This document shows positions 5,745-5,845 of a DNA stretch of 5,845 bases, one piece after another. Numbering within the stretch: the stretch's first letter is position 1; the number at the start of each line of letters is the position of its first letter. Below the pieces are notes generated by a model, which was given only the letters and a program-made list of their open reading frames with translations, had not been told where the DNA came from and ran no database searches. The stretch comes from Verrucomicrobiota bacterium. GTDB taxonomy: Bacteria > Verrucomicrobiota > Verrucomicrobiia > Opitutales > Opitutaceae. The stretch lies in NCBI GenBank assembly GCA_030916665.1, contig JAUPWC010000609.1, positions 1 through 5,845 of the forward strand. Direction: 5' to 3'. The position numbers and the translations under genes were made by a program.

Positions 5745-5845
5745 ATGAACCCCGCCGGACTCGAAACCTACATCGCCCTGAGCGCGCTGCTCTTCGCCAT
5801 CGGCTTCTTCGGCGTGCTGCTGCGCAAGAACACGCTCGTGATCTA
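5745..5845 (+). CDS. nuoK: NADH-quinone oxidoreductase subunit K, 3'-truncated by the window edge
   Basis: Small antiporter-like membrane subunit of complex I (about 100 residues in the family) that works beside NuoJ and NuoN in proton transfer. Thirty-three codons are visible from the ATG at 5745; the protein starts [20 protein letters not shown] and continues [13 protein letters not shown]. This matches the family pattern of a short polar lead, a first helix (about 8-25) and an Arg/Lys-Asn turn. The conserved membrane glutamate near residue 36 lies just past the window edge and cannot be checked. It follows nuoJ by 79 bases, as expected from operon order. Identification rests on the start of helix 1 plus position. 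Confidence 0.9.
   Translation, partial: MNPAGLETYIALSALLFAIGFFGVLLRKNTLVI

Noticed and set aside
4538..5746. 402-codon ORF on the minus strand across nuoI, nuoJ and the nuoK start
   Set aside because: It is antisense to clearly recognised genes; its Gln/Glu/Arg/His/Gly-rich, low-complexity translation is typical of GC-rich antisense frames, and no family motif is seen.

Overview
This window is an interior slice of a bacterial complex I operon (NDH-1, proton-pumping NADH:quinone oxidoreductase), all on the + strand in the canonical order nuoF-nuoG-nuoH-nuoI-nuoJ-nuoK. nuoF enters from the left already in progress, nuoK runs off the right edge, and the four genes between are complete and look intact. 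The DNA is GC-rich with G/C-ending codons throughout. The organism is an aerobic or facultatively respiring Gram-negative-type bacterium. The style of the proteins and of the spacer repeats recalls Verrucomicrobiota, perhaps Opitutales, but that is an impression from memory and not a placement.

Layout: 1-1318 nuoF (5' end outside the window); 1319-1420 a spacer holding a long imperfect hairpin of phased TTAGTG words; 1421-3130 nuoG, overlapping nuoH by 4 bases; 3127-4386 nuoH; 4387-4585 a spacer with an inverted pair of REP-like palindromes followed by a second GTG-type repeat; 4586-5128 nuoI; 5132-5665 nuoJ; 5666-5744 a spacer bordered by 7-bp-period repeats in opposite orientation, the left one coding for the NuoJ tail; 5745-end nuoK.

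The genes form one electron and proton path. NuoF oxidises NADH with FMN and passes electrons through cluster N3 to NuoG (N1b, N4, N5), then to NuoI (N6a, N6b) and toward the quinone site. NuoH, at the membrane end, helps form the quinone chamber. NuoJ and NuoK belong to the membrane arm that links quinone reduction to proton pumping.

The coding content is ordinary core metabolism; I find no new enzyme system, mobile gene, RNA gene or CRISPR array. What deserves a second look is the non-coding part. Each of the three real spacers carries a different short palindromic or tandem repeat. One pair of palindromes shows a compensatory base change, and two repeats end in the same GTGGTT word 16-17 nt upstream of a start codon.
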